64,000 nt of DNA from Nocardia spumae. GTDB lineage: Bacteria; Actinomycetota; Actinomycetes; Mycobacteriales; Mycobacteriaceae. Shown one piece after another: positions 8,848 through 20,056 of this stretch. The stretch is from contig NZ_JAJFZL010000001.1 in the NCBI RefSeq assembly GCF_020733635.1, positions 2,542,001 to 2,606,000 on the forward strand. Reading direction: 5' to 3'. The notes beneath the pieces were generated by a model. It was given only the letters and a program-made list of their open reading frames with translations, was not told the origin of the DNA and did no database searches. A program made the translations under genes and the position numbers. Positions within the stretch are counted from its first letter, which is position 1; the number at the start of each line of letters is the position of its first letter.

Positions 8848-9294
8848 TCAGCTGTCGCAGCGTCCCGGCCCGCCCTTGCGCATCTGATCCCGCAGCGCGC
8901 CCTGTACCGCGCCCGCCAACCAGGAGTTCAGCGATTGACCGCTCTGGGTGGCGGCCTCCTCGGCCCGGGCCTTCAGGTTCTCGACCATGCGCAGGGTGAC
9001 GCGGCTGATATCGCCGGTCATCTCCTCGAAGGTGGGGTGCTGGTCGTCGGCGGGGTTGCGCCGTACTTCCACCACAGCGTCGGTGCCGGACAGTGACACG
9101 TGCACGGTCCGGTCCTCGAGCGTGGCGTTGACCTCGCCGGCGAGATCCGACAGCGCGGCCAGCAGGGTGAGCCGCAGAGAGTTCTCGGTCGCGGCGGCCA
9201 GTGCGGCGGCGGTGGCCCGCGTCTTCTCGTCACCGAGCGCGGCGGCCGCGATCAGGTCGTCGTGCAGGCGGGCGGTGTACTTGTTCAGATCCAT
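8848..9294 (-). CDS. HicB-family/ribbon-helix-helix domain protein
   Basis: A protein of 148 residues. The last 45 residues match a ribbon-helix-helix DNA-binding domain of the HicB antitoxin type (RVTLRMVENLKARAEEAA, then QSLNSWLAGAVQGALRDQ). The N-terminal part is helical and alanine-rich and resembles the histidine-poor domain of actinobacterial HicB-like proteins. No HicA-type toxin gene is adjacent on either side, so this is probably a free-standing regulator. It converges with the kinase-like gene with only two bases between the stops. Palindromes lie just upstream of its start and could be its own operator. Confidence 0.75.
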   Translation of the reverse strand: MDLNKYTARLHDDLIAAAALGDEKTRATAAALAAATENSLRLTLLAALSDLAGEVNATLEDRTVHVSLSGTDAVVEVRRNPADDQHPTFEEMTGDISRVTLRMVENLKARAEEAATQSGQSLNSWLAGAVQGALRDQMRKGGPGRCDS

Positions 9295-9306
9295 GACGCC
9301 ATTATG

Positions 9307-9341
9307 GCGCCACTTCTGACATCACGCTAGCGTGGTGGCGC
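9307..9341. promoter_or_regulatory. palindromic segment upstream of the HicB-like gene
   Basis: Within 15-50 bases upstream of the start at 9294 are a perfect 12-bp palindrome CACGCTAGCGTG (9323-9334) and a wider inverted repeat GCGCCAC (9307-9313)/GTGGCGC (9335-9341). Ribbon-helix-helix proteins usually autoregulate through such sites, so this is a candidate operator. The two repeats have different centres. Confidence 0.35.
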
Positions 9342-9372
9342 AGTCACAATCGATGTCACCGCTGGACTGTGA

Positions 9373-12359
<2,987 letters not shown>

Positions 12360-12474
12360 CGGGTCACGTTCCGCCACCGCCCATTACCCGGTGTTGGGAC
12401 CGGGCGCAACGGGGCCGTCGGGGCGGTAACGCTCCGCTGGCCCCCGCGCGCCCCGACCGATTACGCTCGGCCGC

Positions 12475-13098
12475 ATGAGTATGGCTCAACGGGAACGCCG
12501 GGCCCTGGTCGCGACCATGACGGCGGCCGGGCCCGGTGCCCCGACGCTGTGTGGGACCTGGACCGTGCACGATCTGGCCGCACATCTGGTGGTTCGCGAA
12601 CGCCATCCCGCCGCCGCCCCCGGAATTCTGCTGAAGCCGCTGGCCGGCTATCTCGATTCGGTGCAGGCGAAGGTGTCGCAGCAGCCCTTCACCGACCTGC
12701 TCGAGCAGATTCGCACCGGCCCGCCGTGGTGGTCACCGCTCAAGCCGGTCGACGCGGTCGTCAACATGACCGAGATGTTCGTTCATCACGAGGATGTGCG
12801 TCGTGCCGAACCCGATTGGCAGCCGCGCATCCTGTCCGCCGGCGACGAGGCGAAACTGTGGTCGACGGCGCGGCGGATGGCCCGCATGGCCTACCGGAAA
12901 TCCCCGGTCACGGTCGTGCTGGCGACGCCCGAGGGAGAACGCGTGACCGCGCACAACGTGGGCGGCGACGCGGTGGTGCTGACCGGTAAACCGTCGGAAC
13001 TGCTGCTGCACGCTTTCGGCCGCAACGAGGTCCGGGTCGACGCGACCGGCGACGTCGACGATGTCGCCGCGGTCTTCGCCTCCGACCGCAGCGTCTGA
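12475..13098 (+). CDS. TIGR03085-family / DinB-like (mycothiol maleylpyruvate isomerase N-domain) protein
   Basis: A protein of 207 residues. Its N-terminal helical bundle contains LCGTWTVHDLAAHLVVRE, the typical start of the actinobacterial DinB/MDMPI superfamily, with candidate metal ligands His554-type residues here as HDLAAH and later VHHEDVRRA. These proteins are thought to be metal-dependent and thiol-linked; no substrate is established for this member. It lies between rnj and ftsK, a conserved position in mycobacteria and nocardiae. An ATG six bases downstream (12481) is an equally possible start. Confidence 0.85.
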   Translation: MSMAQRERRALVATMTAAGPGAPTLCGTWTVHDLAAHLVVRERHPAAAPGILLKPLAGYLDSVQAKVSQQPFTDLLEQIRTGPPWWSPLKPVDAVVNMTEMFVHHEDVRRAEPDWQPRILSAGDEAKLWSTARRMARMAYRKSPVTVVLATPEGERVTAHNVGGDAVVLTGKPSELLLHAFGRNEVRVDATGDVDDVAAVFASDRSV

Positions 13099-13226
13099 TC
13101 CCCGCCCTCCGAGTCCGTGTTCGGGGCCGAATCCTGCCGTTGACGGCGGTGTGAGGTCGGCAATGATGTGGCTGGGATGGGTGTTGCGGATGGTCCCGAT
13201 GGGGCTGTTGCGGCTAGCCTGAGTTC

Positions 13227-15830
13227 ATGGCAGGTAAGTCCCGCGGCACCACGACATCGAGTTCGCGGGCGGGATCCACCCGGGGGCGGGCTCCGGCGCG
13301 GACTCGCACCGGTGGCTCTCGCGCCCGCTCGGCGCCCCGAGGACGGACCGCCGCCACCCGGCGGCCGGTGCGCAGGGCGCCCCAGACCGCACCGCTGGCG
13401 GTGCTCAGCCGGGGTATCGGCAACAGTTGGTCGGTGCTGGCGCGCGGATTCGGCGCCACCACTCGCACCATCAGCCGCGCGGGCGAGATCGAGCACGGCC
13501 ATCGCCGCGACGGAATCGCTTTGGCGCTGGTGGCGTTCAGCGTGATCATCGCCGCCGCGGTGTGGCTGTCGGCGGGTGGCCCGGTCGGTCACTGGGTCGA
13601 CACCGCGGTGCGTGCCGTCGCCGGATCGGCGGCGGCGATCCTGCCGTTCGTGGCGTCCGGGATCGCGGTCGTGCTGATGCGTACCGAACCGCGGCCGGAG
13701 ATTCGGCCGCGGCTGGTCCTCGGTGGCCTGCTGATCGGACTTCCGGCGCTGGGCGTCTGGCACATCCTGGCCGGTGCCCCGACCGACGCGCACGGCCGCG
13801 CGCACGCGGCCGGATTCGTGGGCTACGTGCTGGGCGGCCCGTTGGGCGACGGTCTCACCGCCTGGCTGGCGGTGCCACTGCTGTTGCTGGCCATGGTGTT
13901 CGGGCTCCTGCTGGTCACGGGTACGACCGTGCGGGAGGTCCCGCATCGGCTGCGGGAACTGTTCGGGGTCCCCGATCCCGAATTCGACTACGGTGACGGG
14001 CAATACGGGCTCTACGATCCGGAAAACTATGACGCCGACGGTTTTCCGGTGCACAAGAGCCGCTCCTCGCGTCGCGGCCGCACCCCCGAGGAGAACTATC
14101 CGGCCGACGAATTCGGTGGCGCCGACGCGGTCACCGAGGTGCTGGGCGAGCCGCCGCTGCGCGAGGCCAAGGACGTCGCCGCCGAGACGGCCGAAACCAC
14201 GGCGGCGGCAACCAAAGCCGGCGGGGCCAAGGCCAAGGCCCGCAAGGCGCCCAAGGTCGTCGACCAGACACCCGAGCCGCAGCCGGTGCAACAGCTGGAG
14301 TTCGTCACCGATCGCGAGATCGACGGCGATTACCAGCTGCCTCCGCTGACCCTGCTCACCGACGGTGATCCGCCGAAGAAGCGCAGTGCCGCCAACGAAT
14401 CGATGATCGAGGCGATCACCGAGGTGCTGGTGCAGTTCAAGATCGACGCCGCGGTCACCGGATTCGTCCGGGGTCCGACGGTCACCCGCTACGAGGTCGA
14501 GCTCGGCCCGGGTGTGAAGGTCGAGAAGATCACCGCGCTGGCCCGCAATATCGCCTATGCGGTGGCCACCGAGAACGTGCGCTTGCTCGCACCGATCCCC
14601 GGCAAGTCGGCGGTCGGCATCGAGGTGCCCAACGCCGATCGCGAACTGGTGCGGCTGGCCGATGTGCTCAAGGCCCCGTCCACCCGAAACGACCACCACC
14701 CGCTGGTGATCGGACTCGGCAAGAACATCGAGGGCGAGTTCGTCTGCGCCAACCTCGCGAAGATGCCGCATCTGCTGGTGGCCGGTTCGACCGGTTCCGG
14801 TAAGTCGAGTTTCGTGAACTCGATGCTGGTCTCGCTGCTGGGGCGCGCCACCCCCGATGAGGTGCGGATGATCCTCATCGACCCGAAGATGGTGGAACTG
14901 ACCCCGTACGAGGGCATCCCGCATCTGATCACGCCCATCATCACCCAGCCCAAGAAGGCGGCGGCCGCGCTGGCCTGGCTGGTGGAGGAGATGGAACAGC
15001 GGTATCAGGACATGCAGGCCAGCAAGGTCCGCCACATCGACGATTTCAACAAGAAGGTCAAGTCGGGCCAGATCACCACTCCGCTCGGCAGTGAGCGGGT
15101 CTATCGGCCCTACCCCTACATCCTGGCCATCGTCGACGAGCTCGCCGATCTGATGATGACAGCACCGCGCGATGTGGAGGATGCCATCGTGCGCATCACC
15201 CAGAAGGCGCGTGCGGCCGGAATCCACCTGGTGCTGGCGACCCAGCGGCCCTCGGTGGATGTGGTCACCGGCCTGATCAAGACCAATGTGCCCTCCCGCC
15301 TGGCCTTCGCCACCTCCTCGCTCACCGATTCGCGCGTCATCCTCGACCAGCCCGGCGCCGAGAAGCTGATCGGTATGGGTGACGGCCTGTTCCTGCCGAT
15401 GGGCGCCTCGAAGCCGACCCGTCTGCAGGGGGCGTTCATCTCCGACGAGGAGATCCAGGCCGTCGTCGACTTCACCAAGAATCAGGCCGAGCCCGACTAT
15501 CAGGAGGGCGTGACCACCGCCAAGGCCGGCGAGAAGAAGGATGTCGATCCCGATATCGGCGACGATCTCGACGTCTTCCTGCAGGCCGTGGAGCTCGTCG
15601 TCACCTCGCAGTTCGGTTCGACCTCGATGCTGCAGCGCAAACTGCGGGTCGGATTCGCCAAGGCCGGCCGGTTGATGGATCTGATGGAGACTCGCGGTGT
15701 CGTCGGCCCCAGCGAGGGGTCCAAGGCCCGGGACGTGCTGATCAAACCGGATGAGCTGGACGGTCTGATCTACTCGATCCGCGGTGGTGGTGAACCGGAG
15801 GACGCGGAGACCGGAGAGGGTGAGCAATAG
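13227..15830 (+). CDS. ftsK: DNA translocase FtsK
   Basis: FtsK is the division-septum DNA pump that segregates chromosome ends and activates dimer resolution. The 867 residues comprise a basic Arg/Thr/Ala-rich N-terminus (1-70), about four membrane helices (about 90-240), and an acidic/Lys-rich linker. The motor follows, with Walker A GSTGSGKS (520-527), Walker B ILAIVDELADLMM and the LATQRPSVDVVTGLIK segment. The C-terminal gamma winged helix reads SQFGSTSMLQRKLRVGFAKA and should bind KOPS-like sites. Length and layout match actinobacterial FtsK. It is monocistronic by spacing. Confidence 0.97.
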   Translation: MAGKSRGTTTSSSRAGSTRGRAPARTRTGGSRARSAPRGRTAATRRPVRRAPQTAPLAVLSRGIGNSWSVLARGFGATTRTISRAGEIEHGHRRDGIALALVAFSVIIAAAVWLSAGGPVGHWVDTAVRAVAGSAAAILPFVASGIAVVLMRTEPRPEIRPRLVLGGLLIGLPALGVWHILAGAPTDAHGRAHAAGFVGYVLGGPLGDGLTAWLAVPLLLLAMVFGLLLVTGTTVREVPHRLRELFGVPDPEFDYGDGQYGLYDPENYDADGFPVHKSRSSRRGRTPEENYPADEFGGADAVTEVLGEPPLREAKDVAAETAETTAAATKAGGAKAKARKAPKVVDQTPEPQPVQQLEFVTDREIDGDYQLPPLTLLTDGDPPKKRSAANESMIEAITEVLVQFKIDAAVTGFVRGPTVTRYEVELGPGVKVEKITALARNIAYAVATENVRLLAPIPGKSAVGIEVPNADRELVRLADVLKAPSTRNDHHPLVIGLGKNIEGEFVCANLAKMPHLLVAGSTGSGKSSFVNSMLVSLLGRATPDEVRMILIDPKMVELTPYEGIPHLITPIITQPKKAAAALAWLVEEMEQRYQDMQASKVRHIDDFNKKVKSGQITTPLGSERVYRPYPYILAIVDELADLMMTAPRDVEDAIVRITQKARAAGIHLVLATQRPSVDVVTGLIKTNVPSRLAFATSSLTDSRVILDQPGAEKLIGMGDGLFLPMGASKPTRLQGAFISDEEIQAVVDFTKNQAEPDYQEGVTTAKAGEKKDVDPDIGDDLDVFLQAVELVVTSQFGSTSMLQRKLRVGFAKAGRLMDLMETRGVVGPSEGSKARDVLIKPDELDGLIYSIRGGGEPEDAETGEGEQ

Positions 15831-15860
15831 CCGGTCGCGGGCATCGGACGCGGGCCGGGT

Positions 15861-16286
15861 TCACTCGGTGTAGGCCCAGCCCGTCACCGTGTCCAGAGCG
15901 ATCGCGATCACCGGTCCCCGCGGTGAATTGTCCCGGTACTGCGGATATTTCGCGGCCAGCCAGGTGATCGGGGCGCTCCGGTCCGCTCCCGTGCGGATGG
16001 CGGCGACCCCGTCGGCACGCACCCACCACAGCTGCGACCAGTCCTCGTCGTATCGATCGACCAGCACCGCGACCCGCGGTTGCGCGGCGATATTGCGCAG
16101 CCGCGCCAGATTCGTCGTGGTCTTCGGTTTCTGGTCGACCGCGCTGACCAGCAGCCGATCGTCGGGTGACAGCGCGAAGGTGACCGGAACCAGATGGGGC
16201 CGCCCGGACGCGTCGGCGGTGGCGAGCCGGGCGATGCGGGCGGAGCGCAGTCGAGCGAGTGCGTCGCCCGGTTCCAGGCGCGGCAT
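15861..16286 (-). CDS. PPOX-class F420/FMN-dependent oxidoreductase-like protein
   Basis: A split beta-barrel flavin/deazaflavin-binding protein of 141 residues. The sequence ARLATADASGRPHLVPVTFA is the classical beginning of the pyridoxamine-oxidase-like fold, followed by KPKTTTNLARLRNIAAQPRV. The end, WWVRADGVAAIR and LAAKYPQY, is typical of the TIGR03668-like actinobacterial group. The start codon at 16286 shares one base with the stop of the preceding YciI-like gene (TAATG), so the two are tightly coupled. It probably uses F420 or FMN; the substrate is unknown. Confidence 0.86.
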   Translation of the reverse strand: MPRLEPGDALARLRSARIARLATADASGRPHLVPVTFALSPDDRLLVSAVDQKPKTTTNLARLRNIAAQPRVAVLVDRYDEDWSQLWWVRADGVAAIRTGADRSAPITWLAAKYPQYRDNSPRGPVIAIALDTVTGWAYTE

Positions 16287-16570
16287 TATCCGGAGAAGGT
16301 GCCCATGACCGGTGTCCATTCCACGAATCGCTTGGCGGCGATGAGGTCGTGCCGCGCGAACGGATCGGCCGCGAGCAGCCGGTCCATCGCCGCGGCGTCC
16401 TCGGCGCGGAACAGAATCAGCGCACCGGAACCGTCGGCATACGGACCGCTGGACAGCACCACGCCCTGGTCGAGCAGGTTCGACAGCCACTCCCGGTGCC
16501 GGGGCCGATGTTCGTCGCGGGCGGCGGTGGTGGCGTCGGAGTAGGTGTAGTGGACCGCGAAGATCGGCAC
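16286..16570 (-). CDS. YciI-like family protein
   Basis: A ferredoxin-like alpha/beta protein of 94 residues with the YciI hallmarks. These are FAVHYTYSD at the start, then HREWLSNLLDQGVVLSSGPY with the conserved His and Gly-Pro, then ADPFARHDLIAAKRFVEW with the conserved Asp-Pro-Phe. The family is thought to include small dimeric enzymes or regulators acting on muconolactone-like compounds; no activity can be assigned here. The GTG start at 16570 is preceded by a GGGAG site. It is the first gene of a two-gene unit with the PPOX-like gene, overlapping by one base. Confidence 0.86.
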   Translation of the reverse strand: MPIFAVHYTYSDATTAARDEHRPRHREWLSNLLDQGVVLSSGPYADGSGALILFRAEDAAAMDRLLAADPFARHDLIAAKRFVEWTPVMGTFSG

Positions 16571-16586
16571 ATCGTCTCCCGAAAGG

Positions 16587-17129
16587 TCAGAGGGTCAACA
16601 GCATTCGAGTATTGCCGAGGGTGTTCGGCTTGACGTAGCTGAGGTCGAGGAACTCCGCCACGCCGGTGTCGTAGGAGCGGCACATCTCGGCGAACACCTC
16701 GGCCGTCACCGGGGTGCCGTCGATCTCGGCGAAGCCGTGCCGGGAGAAGAAGTCGACTTCGAAGGTCAGCACGAACAATCGTTGCAGCTGCAACTCGCGG
16801 GCGGTGGCGATCAGCTGGTCGACGATCCGGCGCCCGACGCCGTGCCCTTTGGCGTCCGGATGGACCGCGACCGTGCGGACCTCACCGAGGTCGGCCCACA
16901 GCACGTGTAATGCGCCACACCCCACGACCCGGTCGTCGACCTCGGCGACCCAGAATTCCTGGACCGACTCGTAGAGGTTGACCAGATTCTTCTCCAGCAG
17001 GATGCGGCCCGCGTAGACGTCGACGAGGCTTTTGATGGCGGGGACATCGGAGGTGCGCGCGCGTCGGACTGCCGCGGTGCCGGGGCCGGTGCCGCCGATC
17101 GAATCACTGTGAGGTGCCCGCGTCGTCAT
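16587..17129 (-). CDS. argA: GNAT acetyltransferase, amino-acid (glutamate) N-acetyltransferase type
   Basis: A GNAT of 180 residues. The fold starts after a 20-residue tail with VRRARTSDVPAIKSLVD. The acetyl-CoA loop is VHPDAKGHGVGRRIVDQ and the C-terminal part is LTFEVDFFSRHGFAEIDG. The protein resembles the short, kinase-less N-acetylglutamate synthase ArgA (Rv2747) found at the same chromosomal position in mycobacteria, which feeds arginine biosynthesis. The ATG at 17129 was chosen because the open frame upstream overlaps the divergent promoter region. The assignment to glutamate rests on synteny and family likeness. Confidence 0.8.
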   Translation of the reverse strand: MTTRAPHSDSIGGTGPGTAAVRRARTSDVPAIKSLVDVYAGRILLEKNLVNLYESVQEFWVAEVDDRVVGCGALHVLWADLGEVRTVAVHPDAKGHGVGRRIVDQLIATARELQLQRLFVLTFEVDFFSRHGFAEIDGTPVTAEVFAEMCRSYDTGVAEFLDLSYVKPNTLGNTRMLLTL

Positions 17130-17242
17130 GGGGTGCACAGTAGTCGGCTCGCCAACCGATAGTCTGGTGGAGTGCCGCACATCTCGTCTGCCCGTCTGCC
17201 CCGTTCTGCCGGGGGCCGCGGCTGCGTGCATTCCGGTCGGGG

Positions 17243-17911
17243 GTGCCGGTGAGCGTGCAGAGCGACGATATGGACCGGACCTGGGCCGAGGCCGGCAGAG
17301 CACGGGCGAATCTCGTTCCGCCGCAATCGAACAGAACGGTCGAGCCGTCGGCTGTGCCGTTGATGAACATCGCCAACATCCTCACCGTCCTGCGCATCCT
17401 GATCGTACCGATCTTCCTGCTGGCGCTGTTCGCCGGCGACGGCCACGACACGGGCTGGCGGATCACGGCGGCCGCGCTGTTCGGGCTGGCCGCCATCACC
17501 GATCGCATCGACGGTCAGGTGGCGCGCAAGTACGGGCTGGTGACCGACTTCGGGAAGCTGGCCGATCCGATCGCCGACAAGGCGTTGATCGGCGCGGCGT
17601 TGATCGGCCTGTCGGCGCTCGGCGATCTGCCGTGGTGGATCACGGTCGTGATCTGCGCGCGGGAGATCGGGGTGACCCTGCTGCGGCTCGCGGTGGTGCG
17701 TCGCGGCGTGATTCCGGCCGGTCGTGGCGGTAAGGCCAAGACACTCGTGCAATCGGTCGCGATCGCGGTGCTGCTGTTGCCGCTGGCGGGCGCATGGGCC
17801 GGCGCGGGGATGGCGCTGATGTATGTCGCGGTGGTGCTGACCGTGGTCACCGGCCTGGACTACGTGGTACAGGCCGCGCGATTGTGGGCTCGCCCGGTCG
17901 AGCGGCGGTGA
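17243..17911 (+). CDS. pgsA: CDP-diacylglycerol-glycerol-3-phosphate phosphatidyltransferase-like membrane enzyme
   Basis: An integral membrane CDP-alcohol phosphatidyltransferase of 222 residues. The complete family signature DG-x2-AR-x8-G-x3-D-x3-D is present in DGQVARKYGLVTDFGKLADP plus the final Asp of the motif. Several hydrophobic helices follow. It should make phosphatidylglycerophosphate or a related lipid at the cytoplasmic membrane; mycobacteria have the same gene (pgsA3) upstream of the cinA-like gene and clgR. The start is uncertain: GTG 17243, GTG 17249 and ATG 17270 are all in frame, and about 38 residues precede the first conserved segment MNIANILTVLRIL. Confidence 0.9.
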   Translation: MPVSVQSDDMDRTWAEAGRARANLVPPQSNRTVEPSAVPLMNIANILTVLRILIVPIFLLALFAGDGHDTGWRITAAALFGLAAITDRIDGQVARKYGLVTDFGKLADPIADKALIGAALIGLSALGDLPWWITVVICAREIGVTLLRLAVVRRGVIPAGRGGKAKTLVQSVAIAVLLLPLAGAWAGAGMALMYVAVVLTVVTGLDYVVQAARLWARPVERR

Positions 17912-18447
17912 GCGCGGTGGTTTCGGGCCGGACCGGGATCTCCGATCCGGTGACCGGCGTTCCGGCGGCCGCCGACCTGGTGGCGATCCTCACTCGCCGG
18001 GGCCAGACGATGGCCACCGCCGAATCGCTGACCGCGGGCCTGCTCGCGGCGACGATCGCCGGGGTGCCGGGGGCCAGCGCGGTGCTGCGCGGCGGACTCG
18101 TCGTCTACGCCACCGATCTCAAACACACCCTGGCGGGCGTCGATGAGCACACGCTCGCGGCCGAGGGACCGGTCGCCGCCGCTACCGCGGAACAGCTCGC
18201 GGTCGGCGCGCGCACGGCGTGCGGGGCCGACTGGGGTGTCGGATTGACCGGTGTCGCCGGGCCGGATCCGCAGGACGGCTGTCCGGTCGGAACGGTCTAT
18301 CTGGGCTTGAGCGGCCCCGGGGGAACCGAGGTGATGCGGTTGCACCTGGCCGGAGACCGGTGGACGATCAGGATGAGTGCGGTGGACACAGCCGTCGCGG
18401 AGCTGCTGCGCCGCGTCGGCGACGATGTGCCTGTCGATTCCGGGTAA
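17908..18447 (+). CDS. cinA: CinA C-terminal-domain nicotinamide-nucleotide amidohydrolase family protein
   Basis: A protein of 179 residues made only of the CinA C-terminal domain (PncC-like), which deamidates nicotinamide mononucleotide in characterised relatives. Key segments are [20 protein letters not shown] near the N-terminus, then [17 protein letters not shown] and [20 protein letters not shown]. The N-terminal nucleotide-binding domain of full CinA is absent, as in other actinobacteria at this locus. The GTG start overlaps the pgsA stop (GTGA), so the two are translationally coupled. Confidence 0.9.
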   Translation: MSAVVSGRTGISDPVTGVPAAADLVAILTRRGQTMATAESLTAGLLAATIAGVPGASAVLRGGLVVYATDLKHTLAGVDEHTLAAEGPVAAATAEQLAVGARTACGADWGVGLTGVAGPDPQDGCPVGTVYLGLSGPGGTEVMRLHLAGDRWTIRMSAVDTAVAELLRRVGDDVPVDSG

Positions 18448-18486
18448 AGCGGACTTTCCGGTGGATGCCGATCGGAATCGGCGCCC

Positions 18487-18514
18487 GGGAACCAACGGGG
18501 TGGCATACGACGTT
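18487..18514 (+). promoter_or_regulatory. sigma-E-like ECF promoter of clgR
   Basis: GGGAACCA (18487-18494), 16 bases, then CGTT (18511-18514) matches the mycobacterial SigE consensus (GGAACYA, 15-16 bases, cGTT). It lies about 80 bases upstream of the clgR start. Known biology supports this: in mycobacteria clgR and the psp genes are driven by SigE under envelope stress. Confidence 0.7.
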
Positions 18515-18592
18515 GGCACTGTAGACGGAGGGTGCGTCACGTCGACGGCGGTCGCGCTCGGCCCGGTGAGGCGAGAACGTGAGGAGAACGAG

Positions 18593-18994
18593 ATGACGCT
18601 GCTTCGAGAGGCCATCGGCGAGAGTCTGCGGCGCGCTCGCATCGCCCAGAGCCGGACCCTGCGTGAGGTCTCGACGTCGGCGCGGGTGAGCCTGGGGTAT
18701 TTGTCCGAGGTCGAACGCGGTCGTAAGGAAGCGTCGAGCGAACTGCTGGCCGCCATCTGCCAGGCTCTGGATGTGCCGCTGTCGCAGGTGCTGGTCGACG
18801 TCAGCGCGACCATGGCCGACGCCGACGCTCCGGCCCGGACCCGGCCGGTGAGCGAACCGGCTCCCGCCGAGAGTGTGCCGGCCGAGGCGACGGTGAGCGC
18901 GGGTGCCGCCGCGCGCGCCGGTATCGCCGAGGACACCCGGATCGTCATTCCGGCGCCGAAGGCCGAGAAACTGGTGTTGGTGCAAGCGAAGTAG
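18593..18994 (+). CDS. clgR: XRE-family transcriptional activator ClgR
   Basis: A regulator of 133 residues. The N-terminal helix-turn-helix (about 1-65) has [20 protein letters not shown] followed by [20 protein letters not shown], the hallmark of ClgR, which activates clp protease and psp genes after envelope or protein stress. The tail is disordered, rich in Ala, Pro and Glu, and ends VLVQAK. The start is fixed by GAGGAGAACGAG upstream. Its position after the cinA-like gene and before pspA is the conserved mycobacterial order, and a sigma-E-like promoter precedes it. The hairpin after the gene may separate it from pspA. Confidence 0.93.
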   Translation: MTLLREAIGESLRRARIAQSRTLREVSTSARVSLGYLSEVERGRKEASSELLAAICQALDVPLSQVLVDVSATMADADAPARTRPVSEPAPAESVPAEATVSAGAAARAGIAEDTRIVIPAPKAEKLVLVQAK

Positions 18995-19009
18995 AGACGC
19001 GGTGGGGCG

Positions 19010-19033
19010 GGGCATCGATACCGATCGATGCCC
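19010..19033 (+). terminator. hairpin between clgR and pspA
   Basis: A perfect 10-bp stem GGGCATCGAT/ATCGATGCCC with a 4-base loop, 15 bases after the clgR stop. There is no T-run, as is common in actinobacteria. It may terminate or attenuate clgR transcripts before pspA, giving the two genes different levels. Confidence 0.6.
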
Positions 19034-19052
19034 GCAAGGCTGTACGACGGAG

Positions 19053-19081
19053 CGGAAACGGATAGATTCTCTGTAAGCGTC
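19053..19081 (+). promoter_or_regulatory. possible ECF-type promoter of pspA
   Basis: CGGAAACG (19053-19060), 17 bases, then CGTC (19078-19081) is a weaker variant of the SigE-like pattern seen before clgR. It lies downstream of the clgR hairpin and about 125 bases before the pspA start. It is an imperfect match and should be treated as a candidate only. Confidence 0.35.
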
Positions 19082-19205
19082 GGTGACGGGTTGGTTCGGC
19101 GGCCCGGACACGGCGCGATGGAGGATAGGGACACAGGGTGCGTGACGGTCGCGCACTACCGCCGTGCTGGGGCGCGGCGCAGTCAGATGGAGGCGGGATC
19201 AATCG

Positions 19206-20024
19206 ATGGCTAATCCGTTCGTGAAGGCCTGGAAGTACCTGATGGCCCTCTTCGATTCCAAGATCGAGGAGCATGCGGATCCGAAGGTGCAGATTCAGCA
19301 GGCTATCGAGGAAGCCCAGCGTCAACACCAGGCCCTGTCGCAGCAGGCGGCGTCGGTGATCGGTAACCAGCGTCAGCTGGAGATGAAGCTCAACCGCCAG
19401 CTCGACGAGGTCGAGAAGCTCAATGCCAACGCGCGTCAAGCGGTCCAGCTGGCCGACCAGGCCTCCTCGGCCGGTGACACCGACAAGGCCATCCAGTACA
19501 CCAACGCCGCCGAGGCGTTCGCGGCGCAGCTGGTCACGGCCGAGCAGTCGGTCGAGGACCTGAAGGTGCTGCACGACCAGTCGCTGCAGGCCGCCGCCCA
19601 GGCCAAGAAGGCGGTCGAGCAGAACGCCATGCTGCTGCAGCAGAAGGTGGCCGAGCGCACCAAGCTGCTCAGCCAGCTGGAGCAGGCCAAGATGCAGGAG
19701 CAGGTGTCGGCCTCGCTGCAGCAGATGGACTCGACCCTGTCCGCGCCGGGCAGCACGCCGAGCCTGGACGCGGTGCGGGAGAAGATCGAGCGCCGCTACG
19801 CCAATGCGCTGGGTGCCGCCGAGCTCGCGCAGAACACCGTGCAGGGCCGGATGATGGAGGTGCAGCAGGCCAGTGTGCAGATGGCCGGGCACAGCCGCCT
19901 CGAGCAGATCCGCGCCTCCATGCGCGGGGACGCGCTGCCCTCGGGTGACTCCGCCGCTGCCGGTCCGAGCATCGCGAATCCGGCTCAGCCGCAGGTGAAC
20001 AAGGACCAGGCCGCACAGCAGTGA
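19206..20024 (+). CDS. pspA: phage shock protein A / 35-kDa antigen homologue
   Basis: A PspA/IM30 (ESCRT-III superfamily) protein of 272 residues that binds stressed membranes. It starts with the amphipathic helix region [20 protein letters not shown], followed by long coiled-coil helices (about 25-220) rich in Gln, Ala, Glu and Lys. The C-terminal tail is disordered. The ATG at 19206 is used because it sits just before the membrane-binding helix. It follows clgR and precedes pspM, the mycobacterial arrangement, where PspA, PspM and PspN control the response. The ClgR and SigE link comes from that family knowledge. Confidence 0.95.
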   Translation: MANPFVKAWKYLMALFDSKIEEHADPKVQIQQAIEEAQRQHQALSQQAASVIGNQRQLEMKLNRQLDEVEKLNANARQAVQLADQASSAGDTDKAIQYTNAAEAFAAQLVTAEQSVEDLKVLHDQSLQAAAQAKKAVEQNAMLLQQKVAERTKLLSQLEQAKMQEQVSASLQQMDSTLSAPGSTPSLDAVREKIERRYANALGAAELAQNTVQGRMMEVQQASVQMAGHSRLEQIRASMRGDALPSGDSAAAGPSIANPAQPQVNKDQAAQQ

Positions 20025-20056
20025 TGTGACGGCGGGTTGATCGGAAGGCTGTACCG

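Noticed and set aside
8848..9294. Complete HicAB toxin-antitoxin pair
   Set aside because: Only the HicB-like protein is present; no 55-85 residue HicA-like frame adjoins it.
12891..15827. 978-residue open frame antisense to ftsK
   Set aside because: It is a mirror of the GC-rich ftsK codons; the protein is a His/Arg/Asp/Gly mixture without domains, while ftsK on the other strand is complete and well conserved.
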